Source of the DNA: Paracoccaceae bacterium
GTDB lineage: Bacteria; Pseudomonadota; Alphaproteobacteria; Rhodobacterales; Rhodobacteraceae
DNA: 14,787 bases
Assembly: GCA_015487335.1 (NCBI GenBank)
Contig: WFPZ01000270.1
Coordinates: forward strand, 1 to 14,787
Direction: 5' to 3'
This document shows positions 7,308-14,130 of the stretch, piece by piece; positions within the stretch are counted from its first letter, which is position 1; every line of letters starts with the position of its first letter. A model generated the notes under the pieces. It saw only the letters and a list, made by a program, of their open reading frames with translations, was not told where the DNA came from and made no database searches. Position numbers and translations under genes: made by a program.

Positions 7308-7456
7308 GGCTGCCCACCCCGGGCCCGCGCCGCGCCGGGCAGGCCGGCCAGCCACTGCCGCAGCTTCCGCCCGGTCAGCCAACCGCCTGCCGCGGCCAGC
7401 GCCCAGACGACCAGCAGCACCGGCCAGTCGGCCAGCATGTGCTCCGGCAGGCTCAT
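7304..7456 (-). CDS. 50-residue single-helix membrane protein
   Basis: The product is MSLPEHMLADW, a helix at about residues 11-29, then a basic tail (GRKLRQWLAGLPGAARARGG). It is easily missed: in this frame it is buried in a longer open frame. Its ATG overlaps the upstream stop as ATGA (7453-7456), its own TGA overlaps the next gene's TTG (7304-7307), and GGAG lies eight bases before the ATG. The positive-inside rule puts the C-terminus in the cytosol. No family is recognised. A small single-helix protein between an ATPase module and other membrane proteins may be an assembly or anchoring subunit; this is inference from position only. Confidence 0.65.
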   Translation of the reverse strand: MSLPEHMLADWPVLLVVWALAAAGGWLTGRKLRQWLAGLPGAARARGGQP

Positions 7457-7830
7457 CGCCGTTTCTCCCGTGCCATCTCTTCGCCCCGGCGCTTCTCCAG
7501 CCCTTGTAGCAGAACCAGCCATGCCAGCGCCAGAACCGGCCCCCACAGCAGCGCGGCCTTCGCCGACAGGCGCAGGAAGAACAGCGCCACCGCCACCGGT
7601 GCCTGCGCCATGGCCGCCCCCGGTCGCGCCCCGCCCAGCGCATAGACCAGCACGAAGATCGCCGCGCCCGCCACCAGCAGCACCAGCGCCGCGAGCACCA
7701 CCGCTCCCGCCACCCGCCACCTGGACAGCGTCGTCCCGGCCAGAAGCCCCGGCAGAAGCGCCGCCCCCGCCACCAGCACCGCCAGCGGCAGGGCGGTGTT
7801 GAGCAGGCCTATGGGCTGAGGCTGGATCAT
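7453..7830 (-). CDS. Polytopic membrane protein, 3-4 helices, unknown
   Basis: The 125-residue, Ala/Leu/Val-rich product has helices at about 10-31, 40-65 and 78-109; the last stretch is long enough to be a hairpin of two (FLRLSAK could be the turn). The C-terminus (EKRRGEEMAREKRR) is strongly charged and probably cytosolic. I do not recognise the family. The ATG overlaps the AAA+ ATPase stop by four bases (ATGA, 7827-7830), and the stop overlaps the next small gene in the same way, so it is translated directly after the ATPase. That coupling makes it the leading candidate for the ATPase's membrane partner, though nothing in its sequence proves an interaction. Confidence 0.75.
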   Translation of the reverse strand: MIQPQPIGLLNTALPLAVLVAGAALLPGLLAGTTLSRWRVAGAVVLAALVLLVAGAAIFVLVYALGGARPGAAMAQAPVAVALFFLRLSAKAALLWGPVLALAWLVLLQGLEKRRGEEMAREKRR

Positions 7831-9770
7831 CCGCCCGCCTTCCGCGCGGCATGGCGCCGCCGGGCCTCTTCCATCCGCTCCATCTCGCGCACCGCCGCCT
7901 CGATCGCCGCCTCGTCCGCCTGCCCGGCATAGCGGAACTCGCTGTCGGCGTAACGGTTGATCTCCTGGATCACCATCTCCAGCGTGATCGGGCGCATCAG
8001 CTCGCGGATCATGGCCAGCTTCTCGTCATAGCTCCTGAAGAGAAACAGATCGGGCCGTTCCATCCACTCGTCGGGCAGCTCGAAATCCATCGCCCGCACC
8101 TTGACCGCATCGGTGATGTTCTTGATCGCCCGGCCGGTGAAACGCGGATCCACCTGCTGGATCGCCTTCAGGTAGGCGCCCAGGCCTGCGATGGTGTCGG
8201 GCCGGCCATGCTCCTGCTCGACCCGTTCCCAGACCCGCACCAGCGCCTCTTCCTGCGGCCGGTCGTGCGCCTCGAACGAACGCGCCACCGCCCTGGTGAT
8301 TTCCTGGCTGGCGAAGGGGACATGATCGCCCAGCAGAATCTCGTGGTTGTCACCCAGCAGCAGGTACAGGATGTCGGTGTAATCCTCCCGCGTCTGCGGC
8401 CCGTTCACCTCGAAGCGCGCGCCGGCACGCTGGCGCAGGGCGTCGTCCACGTTCTCGGGATAGTTGGAAAACATCCCGAAGGTGCAGTTGCCGCGCACCA
8501 CCGTCCCCGCCCCGGAAAACGCCTCCATCAGCACCGCCGTCACCTCCTGCTGACCGGCCGAAGACTGCCGGTCGCCGCGCTTGCCCGCGATCTGGTCGAT
8601 GTCGTCGATGGTGCCGAAGCCGATCACGCCAGGATCCATCACATTGTCGATGAAGGCGCGCGCGTTCTGGCCCGACTTGCCCTGGTAGCTGTCGATCTGG
8701 TCGATCGAGAAGTTCTGATAACGGAACGGATAGCCCGCCACCTGGCAGTAATCGTGGATCAGCCCGGCCATCATGCGGATCAGCAGCGTCTTGCCGGTGC
8801 CGGGCAGCCCGTCGCCCATGAAGGTGAAGATGAAACCGCCCAGCTCGGCGAAAGGGTTCAGCTTGCGCTCGAAGTCGTAGGCCATCAGCATCCGGGCAAG
8901 CTTCATCGCCTGATATTTGGCGATGTGGTTGCCGATCACCTCCTGGGGCTTCTTGAAGCTCATGGTCAGGGCCGGGCCGCGGGTGCGCCGGGCCGGGGTG
9001 AAGCCGTCGATCGTGAGGTCATCCGCCTCGACCCGGTAGCGCACCCCGGTAAAGGCCCCCAGCCGCGGCGCAGTCCGGGCCCGAAGCGCCACCTTCTCCA
9101 TCAGCTGCTCGGCAAAGGCCAGCACGGTGGCCACCATGCGCGCCTCGCCGTCGCCATGGCGGGCGAGCTTGCGGTCCAGCTCCCAGAGCGCGCCGTGCAG
9201 GGCCAGCGGGGCGTTGTCGATCAATATCTCGTCGAGGCCGCCGATCTCCACCTCGGCCCCGCCTGCCGAAGGCGCCAGCAGAAAGGCGGTGGCATTGGCG
9301 AAAGTGTAGAGCACCGCAAGCGCCTCCCCGGCCAGAAGCTCGGAAAATTCGGCGGCGCGCTCCTTCGGCAGCCGCCCCTCGAGGTTTTCCCGCTTGAGTG
9401 CGGCCAGCCCCGTCTGCCCGGCATAGGCCTCTCCCACCGCCAGGGCGATCGCCAGGGCCCGGCGCAGCCCCTGCAGGACGCCGGCCTGAAGCACCGAGAG
9501 CAGCTCGTCCCCCCCGTCGGCCGCCTCGATCCGCTCGATCAGCCGCACCCCCTCGGGGCGCCGGGCAGAGCGCGCCGCCAGCCCCGGCGTGGTGGAGCGG
9601 AACCGGCGGCTGCGGACCACCCCCGGCGAGCGCTCGGCCGGCCGGGGCTCCTCATCCGCGCGCGCCAGCCGCGGCGTGTGGTCGAAGCCCTCCAGCATCG
9701 CCAGCGCCGCGGGGTAATGGGCGCGGATCTCCTGCTCGGGCAGCTCCATCAGATCGGCGGGGATGCTCAT
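7827..9770 (-). CDS. AAA+ ATPase, classical-AAA-like core, with Asp-Asp Walker B
   Basis: The 647-residue product has an unassigned, mostly helical N-terminal region (about 1-300) and a C-terminal AAA module. Walker A is GLPGTGKT (321-328, Lys327). A pore-loop-like segment SYQGKSGQNAR (361-371) aligns with the Y/F-V-G-E-S-E..N-R motif of FtsH/p97/Vps4. Walker B is TIDDIDQIAGKRGD, Asp389-Asp390, where relatives have IDEIDAIA.KRGD. Sensor 1 is Asn436 in SNYPENVD, then RQRAGARF (446-453) as arginine fingers, and GRAIKN as sensor 2. Such proteins form ATP-driven hexamers that pull on proteins. It has no HExxH protease motif and no membrane helix, so it is not FtsH. GGAG lies eight bases before the ATG. 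Its stop overlaps a membrane-protein gene. The target is unknown. Confidence 0.88.
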   Translation of the reverse strand: MSIPADLMELPEQEIRAHYPAALAMLEGFDHTPRLARADEEPRPAERSPGVVRSRRFRSTTPGLAARSARRPEGVRLIERIEAADGGDELLSVLQAGVLQGLRRALAIALAVGEAYAGQTGLAALKRENLEGRLPKERAAEFSELLAGEALAVLYTFANATAFLLAPSAGGAEVEIGGLDEILIDNAPLALHGALWELDRKLARHGDGEARMVATVLAFAEQLMEKVALRARTAPRLGAFTGVRYRVEADDLTIDGFTPARRTRGPALTMSFKKPQEVIGNHIAKYQAMKLARMLMAYDFERKLNPFAELGGFIFTFMGDGLPGTGKTLLIRMMAGLIHDYCQVAGYPFRYQNFSIDQIDSYQGKSGQNARAFIDNVMDPGVIGFGTIDDIDQIAGKRGDRQSSAGQQEVTAVLMEAFSGAGTVVRGNCTFGMFSNYPENVDDALRQRAGARFEVNGPQTREDYTDILYLLLGDNHEILLGDHVPFASQEITRAVARSFEAHDRPQEEALVRVWERVEQEHGRPDTIAGLGAYLKAIQQVDPRFTGRAIKNITDAVKVRAMDFELPDEWMERPDLFLFRSYDEKLAMIRELMRPITLEMVIQEINRYADSEFRYAGQADEAAIEAAVREMERMEEARRRHAARKAGG

Positions 9771-9787
9771 GCCACTCTCTCCGGAAT

Positions 9788-9823
9788 GCTTTTCTTCTGT
9801 CTGGGAATACGTCCGCCCGAAGC
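9788..9823 (-). repeat. Intergenic repeat copy A
   Basis: Read on the - strand it runs GCTTCGGGCGGACGTATTCC, then CAGACAGAAGAAAAGC. This matches the layout of copy B (GCCTCCGGCGGGGATATTTT) and of the partial copy at 2641-2660 (ATATTTGG..AAGAAGAAG): a CGGGCGG-like core, a TATT step, then a purine-rich AAGAA tail. It lies 65 bases before the ATPase start-side motif of copy B's stem and in the opposite orientation to copy B. I recall such elements as frequent in Rhodobacteraceae, but could not check. Confidence 0.45.
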
Positions 9824-9850
9824 ACTCACCCCCCGGCGTGCGGGGCAGGG

Positions 9851-9890
9851 CTTCATGCCTCCGGCGGGGATATTTTCAAGGCATTGAAGC
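9851..9890 (+). repeat. Intergenic repeat copy B with imperfect hairpin
   Basis: The core is GCCTCCGGCGGGGATATTTT at 9857-9876. It is flanked by GCTTCATGCCT (9850-9860) and AGGCATTGAAGC (9879-9890), which pair over 11 bases with one bulged T and an 18-base loop. On the operon strand this hairpin begins nine bases after the stop of the 383-residue protein gene, so it could end or slow transcription there, or protect the upstream mRNA. No T-run follows on the - strand. Confidence 0.5.
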
Positions 9891-9899
9891 TGCATCGGC

Positions 9900-11051
9900 C
9901 TACCTGTACCCGACCACCCGGCCGCCCGGGCTGACGACGAACTTCCGCACCTCGCGAAAGCCCGGCGGGTCAAGCTCGGCAAGCGCCTGAAAGGGGCGTT
10001 CGGGAAGGATGACGGCGCGCTCGGTGCGGGTGGCACCCGTATCGATGCCGCGCCCGGCGAACGGGTCAAGGGCGAAGATCTCGCGTTCCACCTCGCCGAA
10101 CCAGCCCTTTCTTTCCAGCTTCACCCGCTCGCTTTCCAGCTCTTCCGTCGTCCAGGCCAGGGCCCAGTCCTCGCCGGCCGGAGCGTTGGCCTGCTCGAGC
10201 ACCTGGCTGATCGGGCCGGACTGACGGGTGAAGGCGCTGGAATACATCGGCCCCACGTGGATGCGCCGCAGCCGCTTGGGGTGGATGTCGTCGAAATCCC
10301 GGTCAAGGCCCTGGGCGATGGTCAGCAGCTTCAGCCCGGCCACGGACTGGGCCATCAGGTGGCGCTGCACCCCCGCCCAGCGGGCCTGGTCCTTCGGCAG
10401 GGCGCTGCGCCCGGTGTCTTCCAGTTCCAGCAGGTAGATGGTGGGCAGGTTCAGCTGGCTGTCGTAGACCGCCCAGTGCAGCAGGTAGCGGCGCCGGGAT
10501 TCATCTTCGGAATTTCCCTGCCAGAGCACCTCCGGGTCGTTTTCCGCCCAGAACAGCCCGCCTGCACGCAGCGCCTGATAATAGAGCCGCTGCGACAGGG
10601 CGTATTGCAGCCTGGTCGGGACCTCCAGATCGCCCACGATGGTGCGGATCATCTGGTCCTTCAGCTCTGCCTCGGTGGGCATGTTGCGCAGGTGGCGTTC
10701 GGCCTGCTGGGCATCGTTGGCCATGGTCAGAAGTTCCGCGAACACCGGAAAGCCGCTTTCGTGCACATCGATCTCCAGCGCCCCGAAGCCGGCCCCGCGC
10801 CCGCTGAGCAGATATTTCATCGACAGCGCCTCGAAGGTGCGGTCGAGCGCCTCGACATGGCCGCGCAGCACCGCCACGTCTGTCTTCGACAGGCGGCCGC
10901 CGGTCTCCATGGCGGCAGCAACCCGCGCCAGATGGCGGGTGATCCGGTCGAACTTGGCAAAGTAGCGGCGGGCGGCGAAAGGATCGTTCAGCTTCACGTG
11001 GTCGGCGGTCAGCGCCGCCGTCACATCGCCGCTGTGGCCCTGCCCCGGCAT
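9900..11051 (-). CDS. Conserved-looking 383-residue protein, unknown function
   Basis: I do not recognise this protein. It is soluble-looking, with no signal peptide or membrane helix. The N-terminal half is helical and charged (NDPFAARRYFAKFDRITRHLARVAAAM, then a HVEALDRTFEAL helix). The second half has more mixed content (LLHWAVYDSQLNLPTIYLLELED, IHPKRLRRIHVGPMYSSAFT, GWFGEVEREIFALDPF). The start is the ATG at 11051, overlapping the coiled-coil gene's stop by one base (TGATG); the frame is open upstream to 11417, but that lies over the coiled-coil gene in another frame. No good Shine-Dalgarno is seen, consistent with translational coupling to the coiled-coil gene. The two are likely made in equal amounts and may form a complex, by inference. 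Confidence 0.8.
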   Translation of the reverse strand: MPGQGHSGDVTAALTADHVKLNDPFAARRYFAKFDRITRHLARVAAAMETGGRLSKTDVAVLRGHVEALDRTFEALSMKYLLSGRGAGFGALEIDVHESGFPVFAELLTMANDAQQAERHLRNMPTEAELKDQMIRTIVGDLEVPTRLQYALSQRLYYQALRAGGLFWAENDPEVLWQGNSEDESRRRYLLHWAVYDSQLNLPTIYLLELEDTGRSALPKDQARWAGVQRHLMAQSVAGLKLLTIAQGLDRDFDDIHPKRLRRIHVGPMYSSAFTRQSGPISQVLEQANAPAGEDWALAWTTEELESERVKLERKGWFGEVEREIFALDPFAGRGIDTGATRTERAVILPERPFQALAELDPPGFREVRKFVVSPGGRVVGYR

Positions 11052-12127
11052 CAGGAGCCGTAGAGGTTCTTGTCGTGCTTCTCGACGATCGCGGCGAAGC
11101 GCCGGGCGAAGCGCTCGTCGGCCCTGGCCTTCTGCTCGAGCACCTTGCGGGCGAAGACCATCTGATCTTCGTGCGCCTCCAGCATGTCGGCCATACGGCT
11201 GTTGGTGGCGGCACCGATCCCGGCCATGGCCGCCTGGGCCTGCTTGTCGGTCTCCACCCCGATCTCGTTGATCCGGTGCGCCACCTCCTGCTGCTGGGCG
11301 GTTTTCAGCGACTTCGACAACGCATCGTACAGCACCACCCGCTGCCTGGTGTCGGTCTGCAGCTTGTTGATCAGCACCATCTGGGTGGCGGCCTGGTTCT
11401 GCAGGCTGTCCAGCCAAGTCTTGCCCTTCTCGATGTAGCGTTCCAGCGTCTGGCTTCTGGCCAGCTTCACCTGCTCGGCCTGGACCTTCTCGTTGTATTC
11501 GGCATTGAGCGCGGCCAGCTCGCTTTCCAGGCGGGTGCGTTCGGCGGCGTCCTGCTCCACCGAGATGCGGTTTTCCAGTTCGATGATCTTCGGATCCATC
11601 GCCTGGATCTCCTCGCGCAGCTTCTCCAGCTCGCCCACCACCGCCTCGCGCTCGTCGAGGGTGGCGGAAAGGTTGGCCTCCACGCGCTCCTTCTGGGTGT
11701 TCAGCATGTCGAGCTGGCCCTGCAGAAGCTTCACGATGGTGTCGGACTTGGCGATCAGGTCCTGCAGCTTGTCGTCGATGGATGCGGTGCGCATCCGTTC
11801 CTGGCGCATCGCTTCCGCCTTCGCCTTCGAGAAGATGCCGACGAACTTCTCCCAGCCCGTCTTGTTGCGCATCTCGTCGAAATCCTTCGAGAACGCCGCG
11901 GTGACGTCATCGAGGCCCATGATCAGCTCGGCGATGTTGGCATTCATCGCCTCGGCATGCGCATTGACCTCCTCGAGCGTGGCGTTCTCGATGTCCAGCG
12001 CCACCTCCTCGCCCGCGGCCATCCTGCTGCGTGCCTTCTCGATCCGGTCGGTCACCTCGGAGATGCGGGCCTGGGCCTCGCTCACCTGTTTCTGACTTTC
12101 ACGCAACTGCGCCTCGAACTCGGCCAT
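11051..12127 (-). CDS. Long coiled-coil protein, possibly TelA-like
   Basis: The 358-residue product is almost wholly helical and charged, with coiled-coil stretches at about 1-35, 115-235 and 290-345. Residues 91-150 (GWEKFVGIFSKAKAEA.., then a long helix with DDKLQDLIAKSDTIVKLL) and 228-330 (ERYIEKGKTWLDSLQNQ...LKTAQQQEV) recall the layout of TelA/toxic-anion-resistance proteins: a short basic segment, a helix of I..L..G.D.L type, then paired long helices. The likeness is from pattern only and unproven; other coiled-coil scaffolds would also fit. It is cytosolic by absence of signals. It is the first gene of the operon: ATG at 12127 with GAGGAG six bases upstream, the best ribosome-binding site of the set. 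Confidence 0.78.
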   Translation of the reverse strand: MAEFEAQLRESQKQVSEAQARISEVTDRIEKARSRMAAGEEVALDIENATLEEVNAHAEAMNANIAELIMGLDDVTAAFSKDFDEMRNKTGWEKFVGIFSKAKAEAMRQERMRTASIDDKLQDLIAKSDTIVKLLQGQLDMLNTQKERVEANLSATLDEREAVVGELEKLREEIQAMDPKIIELENRISVEQDAAERTRLESELAALNAEYNEKVQAEQVKLARSQTLERYIEKGKTWLDSLQNQAATQMVLINKLQTDTRQRVVLYDALSKSLKTAQQQEVAHRINEIGVETDKQAQAAMAGIGAATNSRMADMLEAHEDQMVFARKVLEQKARADERFARRFAAIVEKHDKNLYGS

Positions 12128-12318
12128 CGGCGGCTCCTCTCACATGGGTACGCTGCACATCATCTAGGAGATGTTAGCGCGGATTGCACCACCGCGTCAC
12201 CCGATTGTGGGCGCGTTCAGCCGATCATTCCAACGCCCGATGAAGATTTCGCAAGAACGAACCTTCCCAGTGCCCGCCAATCGTGAAAGGATTTCCCGGC
12301 AAGCAACGGAGGGGCAAC
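12128..12318. promoter_or_regulatory. Divergent control region between operon and SDR gene
   Basis: These 191 bases separate two divergent transcription units and are less GC-rich than the rest of the window. The - strand side carries a candidate promoter and a small palindrome (CATCT-AGG-AGATG, 12161-12173). For the + strand I see only the SDR ribosome-binding site GGAGG (12308-12312) and no good -35/-10 pair. A shared regulator could act here. Confidence 0.55.
12171..12200 (-). promoter_or_regulatory. Candidate promoter of the AAA+ operon
   Basis: On the - strand, GTGACG (12200-12195) resembles the sigma-70 -35 TTGACG with one mismatch. After an 18-base spacer, TAACAT (12176-12171) resembles TATAAT. 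It would start transcription just past the CATCT/AGATG palindrome, about 40 bases before the coiled-coil gene's ATG. Alphaproteobacterial promoters are loose, so this is a candidate only. Confidence 0.35.
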
Positions 12319-13059
12319 ATGCGACTGGAAGGAAAGAGCGCTGTCGTCACCGGCGGGGGCTCGGGCTTCGGGGCCGGGATCTGCCGCAAGTTCGCCGAGG
12401 AAGGCGCGCGGGTGATGGTGGCCGACATCAACATGGACGCAGCCCAGGGCATCGCCGACGAGATCGGCGGCACCGCCTTCGACGTGGACGTGGCCTCCGC
12501 CGCCGGGGTCGAGGCGATGATCCAGGCGGCGCTGAAGACCTTCGGCACGGTGGACATCCTCGTCAACAATGCCGGCATCACCCATTTCCCGATGCCGCTG
12601 GAAGAGGTGCCGGAAGAGGAATTCGACCGGGTGATGGCGGTCAATGTCAAATCCGTCTATCTCACGGCGCGCCACATGGTGCCAGCCATGAAGGCCGCCG
12701 GCAGCGGGGTGATCCTGAACATCGCCTCCACCGCCGGCATCTCGCCGCGGCCGAAGCTCAACTGGTACAACGCCTCCAAGGGCTGGATGATCACCGCCAC
12801 CAAGACCATGGCGGTCGAGCTGGCCCCGGCCGGCATCCGCGTCAACGCGCTGTGCCCGGTGGCGGGCGAAACCCCGCTGCTGGCCACCTTCATGGGCGAG
12901 GACACCCCCCAGATGCGCGAGAAGTTCCTCTCCACCATTCCGCTGGGGCGGTTCTCCACCCCGCGCGACATGGGCAATGCCGCCGCCTTCCTGTGTTCCG
13001 ACGAGGCGAGCATGATCACCGGCGTGGCCCTGGAGGTGGATGGCGGGCGCTGCATCTGA
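12319..13059 (+). CDS. Short-chain dehydrogenase/reductase (SDR)
   Basis: This 246-residue classical SDR is of standard length. Motifs in order: dinucleotide-binding TGGGSGFG (11-18); Asp36 at the end of the second strand (VADIN), which normally favours NAD(H) over NADP(H); NNAG (83-86); catalytic Ser137, Tyr150 and Lys154 in YNASK; and a C-terminal end EVDGGRCI typical of the family. The reaction is oxidation of an alcohol or reduction of a carbonyl; the substrate cannot be read from sequence. Many relatives are annotated as 3-oxoacyl-ACP reductase or glucose dehydrogenase, without good ground. The start is the ATG at 12319 with GGAGG six bases upstream; an in-frame ATG at 12283 lacks this. 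It is followed after 41 bases by the P1 peptidase gene, probably in one transcript. Confidence 0.93.
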   Translation: MRLEGKSAVVTGGGSGFGAGICRKFAEEGARVMVADINMDAAQGIADEIGGTAFDVDVASAAGVEAMIQAALKTFGTVDILVNNAGITHFPMPLEEVPEEEFDRVMAVNVKSVYLTARHMVPAMKAAGSGVILNIASTAGISPRPKLNWYNASKGWMITATKTMAVELAPAGIRVNALCPVAGETPLLATFMGEDTPQMREKFLSTIPLGRFSTPRDMGNAAAFLCSDEASMITGVALEVDGGRCI

Positions 13060-13100
13060 GAGCGGGAAACCGGAACATGGCCCGAAGCCGGGAGAACGAG

Positions 13101-14111
13101 ATGAAGGAAAGCGTCATGAAACCGGGGCCGGAAAACCTGATCACCGACGTGGCCGGCCTGCTGGTGGGCAATGCCGAAGACCACGCGGTGAAGACCGGGG
13201 TGACGGTGCTCACCGCGGCGCGCCCCTTCGTGGCGGCGGTGCATGTGATGGGCGGTGCGCCCGGCACCCGCGAAACCGATGCCCTGGCCCCCGAAAACCT
13301 GGTGCAGGAGGTGGACGCGCTGGTGCTCTCGGGGGGCTCGGCGCCGGGGCTTTCGGCGGCCTGCGGCGTGGCGGACGCCCTGCGCGCCCGCGGCCGGGGC
13401 TTCGAGCTGGGCGGCCAGCGGGTGCCGATCGTGCCGGCGGCGATCCTGTTCGATCTGCTCAACGGCGGCGACAAGGACTGGGCGGAAAACCCCTACCCCC
13501 GCCTGGGCCGCGCGGCGCTGGACGTGGCGGCGGCGAATTTCGCCATCGGCTCGGTCGGCGCCGGGACGGGGGCGACCACCGCCGACCTCAAGGGGGGCCT
13601 GGGCTCGGCCTCGGCGGTGCTGCCCTCGGGGCATGTGGTGGGGGCGCTGGTGGCGGTCAACGCGCTGGGCTCGGCCACGGTGGGCGAAGGGCCGCATTTC
13701 TGGGCCGCGCCCTTCGAGCTGGAGGGCGAGTTCGGCGGGCTGGGCCCGGCACCGGCGCATGACGCGGCGGCGATCCCGGCCACCAAGCTGGGCCCGGCGC
13801 GCAACACCACCATCGCGATCGTCGCCACCGATGCGGCGCTGAACAAGGCCCAGGCCAGACGCATGGCGGTTGCGGCGCATGATGGCATGGCCCGCGCCCT
13901 GGTGCCCAGCCACACGCCGATGGATGGCGATCTGGTGTTTGCCGTCTCCACCGGGGAAAAGCCGCTGAATGACGAACTGGCCGACACCTTGATGCTGGGC
14001 CACGCGGCGGCCTGCGTGCTGGCCCGCGCCATCGCCCGCGGCGTGCATGCCGCCACCCCCGCGCCAGGCGATCACCTGCCCTGCTGGGCCGACAGGTTTC
14101 CCGCCCGGTAG
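13101..14111 (+). CDS. P1 family peptidase (DmpA/NylC-like, self-processing)
   Basis: The protein has about 336 residues and is of the DmpA/S58 type, an N-terminal-nucleophile hydrolase that cuts itself into two chains. Visible features: NLITDVAGLLVGNA near the start, GSVGAGTGATTADLKGGLGSAS (150-171, the family's glycine-rich segment) and the probable cleavage site Asn235-Thr236 in ARNTTIAIVATDAAL, which makes Thr236 the nucleophile by analogy with NylC (Asn-Thr) and DmpA (Gly-Ser). Relatives are aminopeptidases, beta-peptidases or nylon-oligomer hydrolases; the substrate is not predictable. Start choice is open: ATG 13101 has GGAG six bases upstream, ATG 13116 has AAGGAAA, and ATG 13077 has little. 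It follows the SDR gene by 41 bases and ends 19 bases from an oppositely read hydrolase gene. Confidence 0.9.
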   Translation: MKESVMKPGPENLITDVAGLLVGNAEDHAVKTGVTVLTAARPFVAAVHVMGGAPGTRETDALAPENLVQEVDALVLSGGSAPGLSAACGVADALRARGRGFELGGQRVPIVPAAILFDLLNGGDKDWAENPYPRLGRAALDVAAANFAIGSVGAGTGATTADLKGGLGSASAVLPSGHVVGALVAVNALGSATVGEGPHFWAAPFELEGEFGGLGPAPAHDAAAIPATKLGPARNTTIAIVATDAALNKAQARRMAVAAHDGMARALVPSHTPMDGDLVFAVSTGEKPLNDELADTLMLGHAAACVLARAIARGVHAATPAPGDHLPCWADRFPAR

Positions 14112-14130
14112 GCGCACCCGGGGCCTGGCC

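Larger units (their letters stand above)
9771..9899 (-). promoter_or_regulatory. 129-base gap inside the operon, before the ATPase gene
   Basis: This is the only gap over 100 bases in the eight-gene run. On the operon strand it holds, in order: an imperfect hairpin, a small GC hairpin (CCCCG/CGGGG, 9831-9845), a second repeat copy in the opposite orientation, and the ATPase ribosome-binding site. I see no convincing sigma-70 promoter. It may be an mRNA processing or partial termination point that sets ATPase levels apart from the two upstream genes; this is inference. Confidence 0.4.

Noticed and set aside
7827..9770. AAA+ protein as FtsH protease
   Set aside because: It has no N-terminal membrane helices and no HExxH zinc motif. 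Only the ATPase core is FtsH-like.
7851..9887. 678-codon open frame on the + strand opposite the AAA+ ATPase
   Set aside because: It is antisense to a gene with all AAA motifs. Its composition (His, Arg, Gly, Leu repeats) is that of a GC-driven shadow frame.
11075..12286. 403-codon open frame on the + strand opposite the coiled-coil gene
   Set aside because: The Leu/His-rich translation mirrors the Glu/Lys/Gln codons of the coiled-coil gene, and it has no start signal of its own.
12171..13076. Upstream extension of the P1 peptidase frame across the SDR gene
   Set aside because: The SDR frame has complete catalytic motifs here, while the extension translates to Arg/Gly-rich noise. The peptidase homology starts near NLITDVAG.
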